From NCBI GenBank assembly GCA_031409875.1, contig JANNYB010000178.1, positions 1 to 32,030 on the forward strand: DNA of 32,030 nt, read 5' to 3'. Source of the DNA: CALMEH01 sp031409875. GTDB taxonomy: Bacteria > Acidobacteriota > Blastocatellia > Pyrinomonadales > Pyrinomonadaceae. Shown one piece after another: positions 15,090 to 22,467 of this stretch (positions are counted from its first letter, which is position 1; each line of letters begins with the position of its first letter). A program made the translations under genes and the position numbers. The notes beneath the pieces were generated by a model. The model was given only the letters and a program-made list of their open reading frames with translations. It was not told the origin of the DNA and searched no databases.

Positions 15090-15755
15090 ATGAAAAAAAC
15101 ATTGATCATCGCACTCTCCATAATTTTTGCGGTTGTCGGAATTTCGGCACAGCAGAAGAAACCTGTTGAAACGCAGGAAAAACAAATTTCGGACGCGGAA
15201 TTTCTGGCAGTCCAGCGAAAATCGGACAATTTGACGCAAGGCGAAACTTATCGTTTGAAAAAATCTTCAAAAACCTATAAACGCACCGATAATTCGCTGT
15301 CGCGCTATTATAACGAAACCATCGAATTTATGTTGCCCGGTTCTTCGCGTTCGGTTCTTGAAAATGCCAGCGGCAACGAAAAACCGACGATTACCGAAAC
15401 TATTAAAATCAGCGAAAAAATGTTCACGCGCATAAATAACGGCAATTGGCAACTTGTTTCCAGCAATATATATGTCCAACAAGGCGTTTATACAGGCGAT
15501 ACGGTTGAACATTTTTACAAAGGCATTGTTAAATTAGGCACAAAAGAAGTTTCACTTTACGAAAGCAAATACACGAGCAAAACCGTCAAAGGCGGACGCG
15601 ATTTTGTAACCGTCATCAAAGTAAAAAACTATTTCGGCACCGACGGCACACTTATCCGCACCGAAGACGAAACCGAAACGCCCAACAGCATCACGCGCCG
15701 AAGTTTTGATTACGAATACAAAGTAAATCTGAAAATCGAAGCACCGATAAAATAA
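15090..15755 (+). CDS. exported protein of unknown function, paralogue B of three
   Basis: A 221-residue protein with a signal peptide (MKKTLIIALSIIFAVVGISA, cleavage likely before QQKK). The mature protein is predicted to be mostly beta strand, with alternating polar and hydrophobic residues. It is the most divergent of the three neighbours but keeps the same length, the INNGNWQ-type segment where the others have a Trp-containing turn, and the closing FDYEYKVNLKIEAPIK. Shine-Dalgarno GAGGT lies nine bases upstream. Duplication within a local array is inferred from order, length and ending. Substrate or partner is unknown. Confidence 0.78.
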   Translation: MKKTLIIALSIIFAVVGISAQQKKPVETQEKQISDAEFLAVQRKSDNLTQGETYRLKKSSKTYKRTDNSLSRYYNETIEFMLPGSSRSVLENASGNEKPTITETIKISEKMFTRINNGNWQLVSSNIYVQQGVYTGDTVEHFYKGIVKLGTKEVSLYESKYTSKTVKGGRDFVTVIKVKNYFGTDGTLIRTEDETETPNSITRRSFDYEYKVNLKIEAPIK

Positions 15756-15785
15756 GATTTTAAAAATTGGAGGATTTGAAATAAT

Positions 15786-16436
15786 ATGAAGAAAATTGTT
15801 TTATTGATGACGTTTTTACTGGCTACTGCGCTCAATATTTTTAGCCAAGTCCAAGAAATTACGGAAAGGGATTATTGGGAACAATATCACGCGGCAGTTG
15901 AAATGCCGTTTGATATTTCAAGGCGTGTAACCACGAAAGAAGAATATTTTGGAAATATACCTTATATCAAAGAAACTACGGATGAATTTCTCAATCCTGA
16001 CAAAAGACGTTATGTTGAAATCTACAAATCCGACAAAAGTGCATACAAAGATGAGCTAATTCAAATCGGAAAAGTTTATTATTGTCGAACTAACGGGGAT
16101 AAATGGAAGAAGTCTGAGCAATGGTGTGCGAAACAGACAATTAAATCATTAGGGGCAGCAACGACTTTAAAGTTTACAGTTGAAGAAACAAAACTCAATA
16201 ATCAATCTGTCAAACTTTATCAGCAGCATCGCACAAATAAAAAAACGAGTTCACAGGACAAAGGGAAAGAAGAAACATTTTATTTCGATGATAAATTTTG
16301 GGTTGATAACAATGGTTTTATATTGAGGAGAGAAATGGAATACGGACGGTTAGAGCCAAAAAGAATCGGAGAAAGAACAGTTGTCGTTTATGAATACAAT
16401 CCGAAAATTTTGAAAATTAAAGCTCCGATAAAATAA
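15786..16436 (+). CDS. exported protein of unknown function, paralogue C of three
   Basis: A 216-residue protein with a signal peptide (MKKIVLLMTFLLATALNIFS). It is clearly homologous to the product of 14163-14831 along its whole length: EITE-DYW-QY near the start, RRVTTKEEYFG, RRYVEIYKSD, YYCRTNGDKWKKSEQWC, FTVEETKLNNQSVKLYQ, FWVDNNGFILRREMEYG and VVYEYNPKILKIKAPIK. A conserved Cys pair region (YYCR ... EQWC) occurs in both. A strong GGAGG Shine-Dalgarno precedes the ATG. The next gene starts two bases after the stop, so they are probably co-transcribed. Confidence 0.8.
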   Translation: MKKIVLLMTFLLATALNIFSQVQEITERDYWEQYHAAVEMPFDISRRVTTKEEYFGNIPYIKETTDEFLNPDKRRYVEIYKSDKSAYKDELIQIGKVYYCRTNGDKWKKSEQWCAKQTIKSLGAATTLKFTVEETKLNNQSVKLYQQHRTNKKTSSQDKGKEETFYFDDKFWVDNNGFILRREMEYGRLEPKRIGERTVVVYEYNPKILKIKAPIK

Positions 16437-16438
16437 CG

Positions 16439-17233
16439 ATGAAAAATCTGAAAATCATTTTTTTGCTGATTGCTTTGGCGGTTTGCGTTTCGTGTTCGCA
16501 GTTGAAGCAAATCGGCGGGCAGAGTTCAAATTCTGCGGCTAAAAGTTCGGCTGAAAAGACGGACGGCGTGGTTAATTTTCCGCGAAATTTGAAGAATTCG
16601 TTTCGTGATTTTGAAATTGACAATGAAATTTCGGCGATTGTAACTTTGCCGAATAATTCGGATATTTTTTATCGCGCCGACAAACAAAAAATCAGCGCGG
16701 ACGAACTCGGCAAAAAGTTTGAAGAATATTGGGGCGCGTCGGAAACGCTCTCGAATGATGCGAAAACCGTTTATGTTATTGCCGACGCAAGCAATGATTA
16801 TGCGGGTTTGGTAAAGATTTTCGAGCTTGCGCGGAAAAATAAAATTTTCAATATCAAACTCGTCGTCAGCCAGAATGACAAAGCGGACGTGAAAAATGTT
16901 TTGGAAGTTATTTTGCCGGAATTGCCGCGAAATTCTTCTGAGCCGGTTAAGCCGAATCCGTTGACTCTGATTGCCGCTTTGCAAAAAGACGGCAAAGTCC
17001 AACTCAATAGGGAAGGCAACACGCTCGACGCTGTGAAAGCTCGTTTGCGCGAAGTTTTCCGCAACCGCGAACAAAACGGCGTTTTCAAAGAAGGCACAAA
17101 CGAAATTTACAAAGCCGTTACCGTGCAAGGTTTTCGCTCTGCCAAATACGAAGAAATCGCCAAACTTATTGACGCGCTCAAAGAAGTCGGCGCAAGCCCG
17201 ATTTTGTTGCAGATTGATGATTTGAGTGATTAA
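16439..17233 (+). CDS. lipoprotein with two ExbD/TolR-like domains
   Basis: A 264-residue protein with an export signal ending CVSCS; Cys19 is a plausible lipidation site although position -3 is Cys rather than Leu or Val. After a Ser-rich linker, two units resemble the periplasmic domain of ExbD/TolR: about 55-135 (SAIVTLPNNSDIFYR, ISADELGKKF, VYVIADASNDYAGLVKIFEL, IKLVVSQ) and about 160-260 (PLTLIAALQKDGKVQLNREG, LDAVKARLREVF, YEEIAKLIDALKEVGASPIL). ExbD normally has an N-terminal membrane helix with a proton-path Asp and one such domain; here the helix is replaced by a lipoprotein signal and the domain is doubled. The role is unknown; binding to TonB-type or peptidoglycan partners is only a guess. 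Confidence 0.65.
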   Translation: MKNLKIIFLLIALAVCVSCSQLKQIGGQSSNSAAKSSAEKTDGVVNFPRNLKNSFRDFEIDNEISAIVTLPNNSDIFYRADKQKISADELGKKFEEYWGASETLSNDAKTVYVIADASNDYAGLVKIFELARKNKIFNIKLVVSQNDKADVKNVLEVILPELPRNSSEPVKPNPLTLIAALQKDGKVQLNREGNTLDAVKARLREVFRNREQNGVFKEGTNEIYKAVTVQGFRSAKYEEIAKLIDALKEVGASPILLQIDDLSD

Positions 17234-17280
17234 TCCATCTTACGCAGTTAGGATTTTAGCCACGGAGATGGCGACAGTAT

Positions 17281-17451
17281 GTAGCCCGTAGCGCGAGCTA
17301 CGGGAAGAATCGCAATTTGACGCTTAGCTATCGTAGATAGCGGCAGAAACGCGCACACATCTGTCGCCCGACTTCGCGGGCTTTGATGATGTTTCGTCAT
17401 ATTCCCGTAGCTCGCGCTACGGGCTACACGCTTGCACCCGCTACGCGGGCT
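17281..17451. repeat. REP/BIME cluster flanked by GTAG tetranucleotides
   Basis: Arm 17281-17305 (GTAG then CCCGTAGCGCGAGCTACGGG) and arm 17403-17427 are perfect 25-base inverted copies; each is a short palindrome with GTAG (or CTAC) at its outer side, the form of REP elements. Between them lie smaller hairpins: 17327-17341 (GCTATC-GTA-GATAGC), 17366-17381 (GCCCG...CGGGC) and a GATGATG/CGTCAT pair. Another palindrome follows at 17436-17451. The 241-base gap between two convergent genes (17234-17474) contains nothing else. Confidence 0.85.
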
Positions 17452-17474
17452 AAAAAACCAAAAATTGCTTCATC

Positions 17475-17849
17475 TCATCTAACTTCAACTTTCGTCAACT
17501 GATACGCCCAAAAAATTAAAAGAAATTGAATCGGCAGACGCAGATAAAGCATCAGCGGATTATAGTCGGCGAAGGTTTGCGGATTTAATGCCATATAAAT
17601 ATTTGCCGGAAAAACCGCAATCAAAAGCGCAATTAACCCGAATGCCGCAAAACGCGAAAACTTTGGCACGAGCAGTAAAATTCCCAACGCAATCTCAAAA
17701 ACTCCGCTCAGATAAACGATGAAAAGCGGCGCGGGCAGAATCGGCGGCACGATTCGCACGAAAAAATCGGGATTTGTGAAATGCAAAATTCCCGCAGAGA
17801 TAAAAAGAATTGCGAAAAGCACTTTCAGAATCAATTTCAAAATACGCAT
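17475..17849 (-). CDS. DoxX-family membrane protein
   Basis: A 124-residue protein and the only gene on the minus strand. Four hydrophobic helices are visible; the first (LKVLFAILFISAGILHFTNP) carries the G-hFTNP-like motif of the DoxX/DUF4870-like group and is followed by PPILPAPLFIVYLSGVFEIA and LLLVPKFSRFAAFG. DoxX-type proteins are small four-helix membrane proteins of mostly unknown role, some linked to thiosulfate:quinone oxidoreductase or redox stress. It is transcribed divergently from the acyl-CoA dehydrogenase with 57 bases between starts. Confidence 0.8.
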   Translation of the reverse strand: MRILKLILKVLFAILFISAGILHFTNPDFFVRIVPPILPAPLFIVYLSGVFEIALGILLLVPKFSRFAAFGLIALLIAVFPANIYMALNPQTFADYNPLMLYLRLPIQFLLIFWAYQLTKVEVR

Positions 17850-17906
17850 TACGGTTATTTTATGCTAAATTTTAGATATAATCGAATGAAATTTTTAGGA
17901 TAAAAT
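17850..17906. promoter_or_regulatory. divergent promoter region, DoxX / acyl-CoA dehydrogenase
   Basis: The 57-base AT-rich gap must hold promoters for both genes unless they lie within coding sequence. TATAAT at 17877-17882 is a good -10 for the + strand gene; the -35 is weak (GTTATT-like near 17854). On the minus strand TAAAAT within the complement of 17856-17866 could serve DoxX. Confidence 0.4.
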
Positions 17907-19049
17907 ATGAATTTTGAACTTAATGAAGAACAACAGCAGATAAAATTTTCGGTGCGCGAATTTGCCGAAAGCGAGATTCGCCCGAACGTGATGGAATGGG
18001 ACGAAACGCAACATTTTCCCGATGAATTGCGCCCGAAGCTCGCCGAACTTGGTTTGATGGGCGTAATTTTTCCCGAAGAATATGGCGGCTCAGGGCTTGG
18101 TTATGTCGAATATGCGACGATTATTGAGGAAATTGCGCGGGTTTGCGGTTCGGTCGGTTTGTCGGTTGCGGCGCACAATTCGCTTTGCTCGAATCATATT
18201 TTTATGTTTGGCAATGAAGAGCAAAAGCAGAAATATCTCGTGCCTTTGATAAACGGCGAAACTTGGGGCGCGTGGGGCTTGACCGAATCGCAAGCCGGCT
18301 CAGATTCTGCCGGAACGCGCACGAACGCCGTGAAATCAAACGGCGGTTGGAAGGTCAACGGCTCGAAAAATTTTATCACTCACGCAATCACCGGAAACAC
18401 GCTTGTTGCCGTCGCCGTAACCGATAAAGAGAAGGGAAATAAAGGAATTTCGGCGTTTATTTTCGACAAATCAATGGAAGGTTTTCGTTCGGATAAGAAG
18501 GAAAATAAACTCGGAATGCGTGCGTCGGAAACGGCTTCGGTCGTGTTTGAAGATTGTTATGTGCCGGACGAAAATCGGCTCGGAAACTTGGGCGAAGGTT
18601 TTCTTCAAGCGATGCAAATCCTTGATGGCGGACGAATTTCGATTGCCGCGCTGTCAGTCGGAATCGCGCAAGGAGCATACGAAGCGGCAGTAAAATATGC
18701 CAAAGAACGTCATCAATTCGGCAAACCGATTGCGGAATTTCAGGCGATTCAATTCAAACTTGCAGATATGGCAACGCAAATCGAATGCGCCAGACTTTTG
18801 ACGCAACAAGCGGCGGCGATGAAAGATGCGGGCGCAAAAGTTTCGCAAAAATCGGCGATGGCAAAACTTTATGCGTCGGAAGTTGCGGTAAAAGTTGCCG
18901 AAGAATCAATCCAAATCCACGGTGGCTACGGCTATACGAAAGATTATCCGGCGGAAAAATTCTGGCGCGATTCAAAACTCTGCACAATCGGCGAAGGAAC
19001 TTCGGAGATTCAACGTCTTGTAATTGCAAAACAGCTTTTGAAAAGCTAA
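17907..19049 (+). CDS. acyl-CoA dehydrogenase
   Basis: A 380-residue FAD enzyme that introduces the alpha-beta double bond in acyl-CoA at the first step of beta-oxidation or branched-chain amino acid breakdown, passing electrons to ETF. The N-terminal helical domain begins FELNEEQQQIKFSVREFAE. The first family signature is GLTESQAGSDSAGTRT; the middle beta domain holds VNGSKNFITHAITG. RHQFGKPIAEFQAIQFKLAD and QIHGGYGYTKDYPAEKFWRD form the C-terminal domain. Glu363 in GEGTSEIQR is the catalytic base in the position used by medium- and short-chain types. Chain-length preference cannot be read from sequence. It may serve the same propionate/branched-chain route as meaB and the epimerase downstream (inference). 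Confidence 0.93.
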   Translation: MNFELNEEQQQIKFSVREFAESEIRPNVMEWDETQHFPDELRPKLAELGLMGVIFPEEYGGSGLGYVEYATIIEEIARVCGSVGLSVAAHNSLCSNHIFMFGNEEQKQKYLVPLINGETWGAWGLTESQAGSDSAGTRTNAVKSNGGWKVNGSKNFITHAITGNTLVAVAVTDKEKGNKGISAFIFDKSMEGFRSDKKENKLGMRASETASVVFEDCYVPDENRLGNLGEGFLQAMQILDGGRISIAALSVGIAQGAYEAAVKYAKERHQFGKPIAEFQAIQFKLADMATQIECARLLTQQAAAMKDAGAKVSQKSAMAKLYASEVAVKVAEESIQIHGGYGYTKDYPAEKFWRDSKLCTIGEGTSEIQRLVIAKQLLKS

Positions 19050-19064
19050 ATTTGATAGAAAATT

Positions 19065-19751
19065 ATGGCACGCAAACAAATGAACAAGGCGAAATGCCAA
19101 TATTGCGGGGAAGATTTTACGACAACTTCGATGGCAAAACATTTGAGTTCTTGTCCGAAGCATCTCGAAGCAATCGAAAAAGCGGAAAGCGGCAAACTCG
19201 AATCGGAAACGCTTTATTATGTCAGGGCTTTTGAACCTTACGCGAAAGATTTCTGGCTCGATTTGGAAATCAAAGGTTCTGCCAAGATGAAGGATTTGGA
19301 TCATTATTTGCGCGGAATTTGGCTTGAATGTTGCGGGCATCTGAGCGAATTTTCTGCGGGCGGTTGGGGCAGCGCGAAAATTGCGATGACCAAAAAAGTT
19401 AGCGAAGTTTTCGATAAATACGCCGAATTTACGCATATCTACGATTTCGGAAGCGAGTCGCAAACCGCCGTCAAATTTATTTCAAACCGACAAGGAAAAC
19501 CGCTTTCAAAACGTCCGATTTCGCTGATGGCGCGAAATTTAATACCTGAAGTCGAATGTCGGGAATGCCAAGAATCTTCTAAATGGCTTTGTGTCGAATG
19601 TCTTTACGACACCGATGACGGCGGATTGGTTTGTCAAAATCATTATGATGACCACGAATCTCACGATCAATACGGCGATATTCTCGAATTAGTCAATTCT
19701 CCGCGAATGGGAGTTTGCGGTTACGATGGTCCTGCCGAACCGCCATATTAA
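19065..19751 (+). CDS. pRiA4b ORF-3-like protein with N-terminal zinc finger
   Basis: A 228-residue protein. Residues 11-31 form a CxxC...HxxxC zinc finger (CQYCGEDFTTTSMAKHLSSC). Residues about 48-150 fit the plasmid pRiA4b ORF-3 family: YYVRAFEPYAKDFWLDLEIK, MKDLDHYLRGIWLECCGHLS, and VSEVFDKYAEFTHIYDFGSE. This family occurs with transposon and plasmid genes but also alone, and its biochemical role is not known. The C-terminal 75 residues carry further Cys pairs (CRECQ, CVEC) and His residues (NHYDDHESHD), suggesting a second metal site. It lies 15 bases after the acyl-CoA dehydrogenase. Its stop codon is part of the direct repeat that flanks the MITE-like element. Confidence 0.8.
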   Translation: MARKQMNKAKCQYCGEDFTTTSMAKHLSSCPKHLEAIEKAESGKLESETLYYVRAFEPYAKDFWLDLEIKGSAKMKDLDHYLRGIWLECCGHLSEFSAGGWGSAKIAMTKKVSEVFDKYAEFTHIYDFGSESQTAVKFISNRQGKPLSKRPISLMARNLIPEVECRECQESSKWLCVECLYDTDDGGLVCQNHYDDHESHDQYGDILELVNSPRMGVCGYDGPAEPPY

Positions 19752-19758
19752 TTTTGTG

Positions 19759-19938
19759 TAGGGCTTTCTCATAAAAATTGAAAGTTAAACAAAAACCGAA
19801 AATTAACAGGGATTGAAGGGATGAAAGGGATTTTTTTTATGAGTTTTTTAGTTTTTATCCCTTGCATTCCATTTATCCCTGTCAATTTATTCTTGATTGG
19901 CAAGTTACCGGCAAATTTGTTTTTATGAGAAAGCCCTG
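19759..19938. mobile_element. MITE-like element, 180 bases, with 10-bp flanking direct repeat
   Basis: Perfect 18-base terminal inverted repeats (AGGGCTTTCTCATAAAAA at 19760-19777 and its complement at 19920-19937) bound the unit. TAATTTTGTG occurs immediately outside both ends, at 19749-19758 and 19939-19948, as expected of a target-site duplication. It encodes no protein. Inside lies a second inverted repeat (19801-19831 with 19857-19887, 25 of 31 matching) made of AGGGATGA-like tandem units, the same kind of hairpin as elsewhere in the window. The source transposase is not in the window. Confidence 0.75.
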
Positions 19939-20093
19939 TAATTTTGTGAAACATTTTGCGCTTTTTAGTTGTTTCACGTTGCACGAATGAAACAGCTTTG
20001 ATATGATTTTCGTGCTTTCAAAAACATCATCCCAAATTGTAATTTGAAACGATTTTTAAATCTAAAAAACTAACTGAATAAGGAGCAAAAACT

Positions 20094-20618
20094 ATGGAAA
20101 CAGCAACAGCAAAATCTTTTAACATCGCCACAGGTTTAATCGCAGAATTGACGCACGAAGCCGCGACGACGCGCAAAATTTTGGAACGAATTCCGCCGGA
20201 AAAATTCGATTACAAACCGCACGAAAAATCTATGACGATGATTCGTTTGGCGTGGCACGTTGCCGATATGGTTGATTGGGTGAACGAAACTTGCACAAAA
20301 GACGAACTCAATTTTGAAGGAATGGATTTCACGCCGGTCGAGCCGAAAACGACTGCCGAATTGGTCGAATTTCACGATAAAAAAGTTGTCGCCGCGCTTG
20401 AGGCTTTGAAAAATACTTCGGATGAAGATATGCACAAACCTTGGACTCTGCGAAATGGCGATGTAACTTATTTTACAATGACGAAAATCGCCACAATTCG
20501 CTCAATGTGTTTCAATCACATCTGGCATCATCGCGGACAACTTTCGGTTTATCTGCGTCTGAACGACATTCCTGTTCCCGAAATTTACGGTCCGAGCGCG
20601 GATGAAGGTCAAATGTAA
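20094..20618 (+). CDS. DinB-superfamily putative metalloenzyme
   Basis: A 174-residue four-helix protein of the DinB/YfiT-like group. Metal-binding His candidates are His in RLAWHVADM, and the pair in FNHIWHHRGQLSVYLRLND, which is the family signature near the C-terminus. Members act as thiol-dependent (for example bacillithiol or mycothiol) S-transferases or hydrolases; the substrate is not evident. The start is supported by AAGGAG at 20081-20086, well spaced before the ATG. The upstream 150 bases after the MITE-like element are AT-rich and probably contain its promoter. Confidence 0.85.
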   Translation: METATAKSFNIATGLIAELTHEAATTRKILERIPPEKFDYKPHEKSMTMIRLAWHVADMVDWVNETCTKDELNFEGMDFTPVEPKTTAELVEFHDKKVVAALEALKNTSDEDMHKPWTLRNGDVTYFTMTKIATIRSMCFNHIWHHRGQLSVYLRLNDIPVPEIYGPSADEGQM

Positions 20619-20623
20619 GTAAA

Positions 20624-20696
20624 AAGTAAAAAGTAAAAAGGCAAAAGTAAGAAAGGAATTTTCCATTTTTTACTTTTGCCTTTTTACTTTTTACTT
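20624..20696. repeat. perfect 27-bp inverted repeat of AGTAAAA units
   Basis: Arm 20624-20650 is the exact reverse complement of arm 20670-20696 around a 19-base loop. The arm starts with AGTAAAA 7-mers and ends in GGCAAAAGTAA. The array begins within 3 bases of the stop codon of the DinB-like gene. Confidence 0.9.
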
Positions 20697-20702
20697 CCGA
20701 AA

Positions 20703-20743
20703 GGCTTTTTCTTTTCGGGAAAAAATGCGAAAATTCGGTTGTT
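20703..20743 (+). promoter_or_regulatory. leader shared with the DUF4325 gene (copy 1)
   Basis: The 41 bases before hicB (GGC-TTTTT-CTTTT-CGG, then GAAAAAATGCGAAAAT, then CGGTTGTT) are closely matched at 21184-21229 before the STAS-like gene. The likeness includes the bases right up to the ATG. A duplicated promoter and 5' leader is the simplest reading; a plausible -10 is AAAATT with a -35 TTTCTT 16 bases upstream. Confidence 0.5.
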
Positions 20744-20977
20744 ATGAATCAATTAAAATATACGGCGATTTATGAAGAAGCCGAAGAAGGCGGATTTATC
20801 GGTTATGTTGCGGAACTTCCGGGCGCGAATACGCAAGGCGAAACGATTGAAGAAGTTCGTGAAAACTTGAAAGAAGCCGTCGAAATGTTGCTCGAATGTT
20901 ACCGCGAAGATGCCGAAAAACATATAGGAAAATCGTTAAAAGCACGAAAAGAAGACTTGATTTTGCAAGCCGCTTGA
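20744..20977 (+). CDS. hicB: HicB-family antitoxin
   Basis: A 77-residue protein with the HicB half-RNase-H fold: YTAIYEEAEEGGFIGYVAEL, PGANTQGETIEEVRENLKEA and VEMLLECY. It lacks the C-terminal ribbon-helix-helix or helix-turn-helix seen in longer HicB antitoxins; only a short charged tail follows. It should bind and neutralise the HicA toxin encoded three bases downstream. Gene order is antitoxin first. A perfect hairpin and a leader shared with the gene at 21230 lie upstream. Confidence 0.88.
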   Translation: MNQLKYTAIYEEAEEGGFIGYVAELPGANTQGETIEEVRENLKEAVEMLLECYREDAEKHIGKSLKARKEDLILQAA

Positions 20978-20979
20978 AA

Positions 20980-21165
20980 ATGAAACTCACCGATTTAATC
21001 CGTCATTTGAATAAGCAAAATTGCGTCTTCGTGCGCGAAGGCGGAAACCACACAATCTACAAAAATCCCGTCAATGGAAAAATGACTTCCGTCCCACGCC
21101 ATCGGGAAATCAAAGAATTTTTAGCCAAAAAGATTTGCGACGATTTGGGCGTTGCCAGACCATAG
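20980..21165 (+). CDS. hicA: HicA-family mRNA interferase toxin
   Basis: A 61-residue double-stranded-RNA-binding-fold toxin that cleaves mRNA. The catalytic His lies in REGGNHTIYKNP, and the C-terminal part VPRHREIKEFLAKKICDDLG is the family signature. The frame extends upstream over hicB in another phase, but the ATG at 20980 gives the canonical N-terminus MKLTDLIRHLNKQN and falls two bases after the hicB stop, consistent with translational coupling. It is full length with no broken residues, so the pair is probably functional. Confidence 0.88.
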   Translation: MKLTDLIRHLNKQNCVFVREGGNHTIYKNPVNGKMTSVPRHREIKEFLAKKICDDLGVARP

Positions 21166-21183
21166 AAATATTTGATATGTTGC

Positions 21184-21229
21184 GGCATTTTTGCTTTTAG
21201 GCGAAAAAATGCGAAAATAACGGTTTGCT
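21184..21229 (+). promoter_or_regulatory. leader shared with hicB (copy 2)
   Basis: GGCATTTTTGCTTTTAGGCG is followed by AAAAAATGCGAAAATAACGG and TTTGCT directly before the ATG at 21230. It matches the sequence before hicB over about 40 bases. TTGCTT and AAAATA with 17 bases between them form a possible promoter. Confidence 0.5.
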
Positions 21230-21532
21230 ATGAGCAACGAAAGAATAACTATTTCTATTCAAACTTATTTTGGCAAATACGCTGAAGATAAAGATAAAGC
21301 GAAAAAGATTCGTGATGAGAAATTGTTGCCTGCTTTAGCTGAAAATAAATCTTTGATAATGGATTTTGAAGACATCATTTCTGCGCCGCATAGTTTGTTG
21401 AATGCGATGTTGGCAACGCCTATTGAAAGACTTGGTTTAGCGGCTTATAAAAAAATTAAAATCATCAATGCCGCGCCCGACATACGCGAAACGCTCGATT
21501 TTATTTTTGACGATAACACTTCAAACGCTTGA
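21230..21532 (+). CDS. STAS-like DUF4325 protein
   Basis: A 100-residue protein that fits the DUF4325 (STAS-like) group: ISIQTYFGKYAEDKDKAKKI, then LMDFEDIISAPHSLLNAML-type strand-helix with the FED-I-S-PHS element, then IERLGLAAYKKIKIINAAP. Such proteins occur alone or next to ATPase-like regulators and in some defence or regulatory pairs; function is unknown. It has the same upstream leader as hicB, which ties it to the HicBA module rather than to meaB, whose start lies two bases after its stop. Its DNA is more AT-rich than meaB. Confidence 0.68.
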   Translation: MSNERITISIQTYFGKYAEDKDKAKKIRDEKLLPALAENKSLIMDFEDIISAPHSLLNAMLATPIERLGLAAYKKIKIINAAPDIRETLDFIFDDNTSNA

Positions 21533-21534
21533 GA

Positions 21535-22467
21535 ATGACTTTAACCGAACTTATTGAAAAACTTTTTGCGGGCGAGTCTCGTGCTGTGGCGCGGAGCATT
21601 ACGAAGGTTGAAAATGCTTCGGCGGATTCCGGCGAATTGATGAAAGCCGTTTTTCCGCGCACGGGAAACGCGCTCGTCGTTGGCATTACAGGTGCGCCGG
21701 GCGCGGGGAAATCTTCGCTTGTTGATAAACTTGCTTTTTATTACAAAGAACGCGGCGAAAAGGTTGGAATCATTTGCGTTGATCCGTCGAGTCCGTTTTC
21801 GGGCGGCGCGATTCTTGGTGATAGAATCCGTATGTCAACGCTCGGTTTAGACAAAAATATTTTCATTCGTTCGATGGCGACACGCGGAAATCTCGGCGGT
21901 TTATCACGCGCAACGGTTGATGCGGTGGCGATTTTGGATGCTGCCGGATTTGATAAAGTGATTGTCGAAACGGTTGGAGTCGGGCAAGATGAAGTTGAAA
22001 TCGTCAAAACAGCAGATGTTTCGGTCGTCGTTTTAGTTCCCGGAATGGGCGACGATATTCAAGCGATAAAAGCCGGAATTATGGAAATCGGCGATGTTTT
22101 CGTCATCAATAAAGCCGACCGCGAAGGCGTTTTGCGAACGGAAAAAGAACTCGAAGCACTTCTGAGTTTGGCAATGCGCCCCGATTTTTGGCATCCGCCG
22201 ATTGTCAAAACCATCGCCACCGAATCAAAAGGCATCGAAGATTTATCAAAAGCCATCGAAAGTTATTACGAATTTCAAAAAACGGGCGAAAATTTGGAAC
22301 GAAGAAAAGCCATTGCGCGTTGGCGTTTGTTGGAATTATTGCAGGAAAAACTTCTCACAGACGTTTTGAATCGCAACGGAACGAACGAAAAATTGGACAG
22401 ATTAGCGCAGGAAATCGCGGAAAAGAAAACGAATCCGTATTCGGCAGTTGAGGAAATTTTAAGATGA
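21535..22467 (+). CDS. meaB: MeaB/ArgK-type G3E-related GTPase chaperone of methylmalonyl-CoA mutase
   Basis: A 310-residue P-loop GTPase that loads and protects adenosylcobalamin in methylmalonyl-CoA mutase. Walker A is GITGAPGAGKSSLVDKLA. IICVDPSSPFSGGAILGDRI, the switch region MATRGNLGGLSRATVDAV, ETVGVGQDEVEI and the base-recognition NKAD (VINKADRE) are all present. The C-terminal helical arm for dimerisation is complete. A TTG two codons upstream (21529) is possible, but the ATG at 21535 is preferred. It overlaps the next gene by ATGA. Methylmalonyl-CoA epimerase is the third gene of the run; the mutase itself is not in the window. Confidence 0.93.
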   Translation: MTLTELIEKLFAGESRAVARSITKVENASADSGELMKAVFPRTGNALVVGITGAPGAGKSSLVDKLAFYYKERGEKVGIICVDPSSPFSGGAILGDRIRMSTLGLDKNIFIRSMATRGNLGGLSRATVDAVAILDAAGFDKVIVETVGVGQDEVEIVKTADVSVVVLVPGMGDDIQAIKAGIMEIGDVFVINKADREGVLRTEKELEALLSLAMRPDFWHPPIVKTIATESKGIEDLSKAIESYYEFQKTGENLERRKAIARWRLLELLQEKLLTDVLNRNGTNEKLDRLAQEIAEKKTNPYSAVEEILR

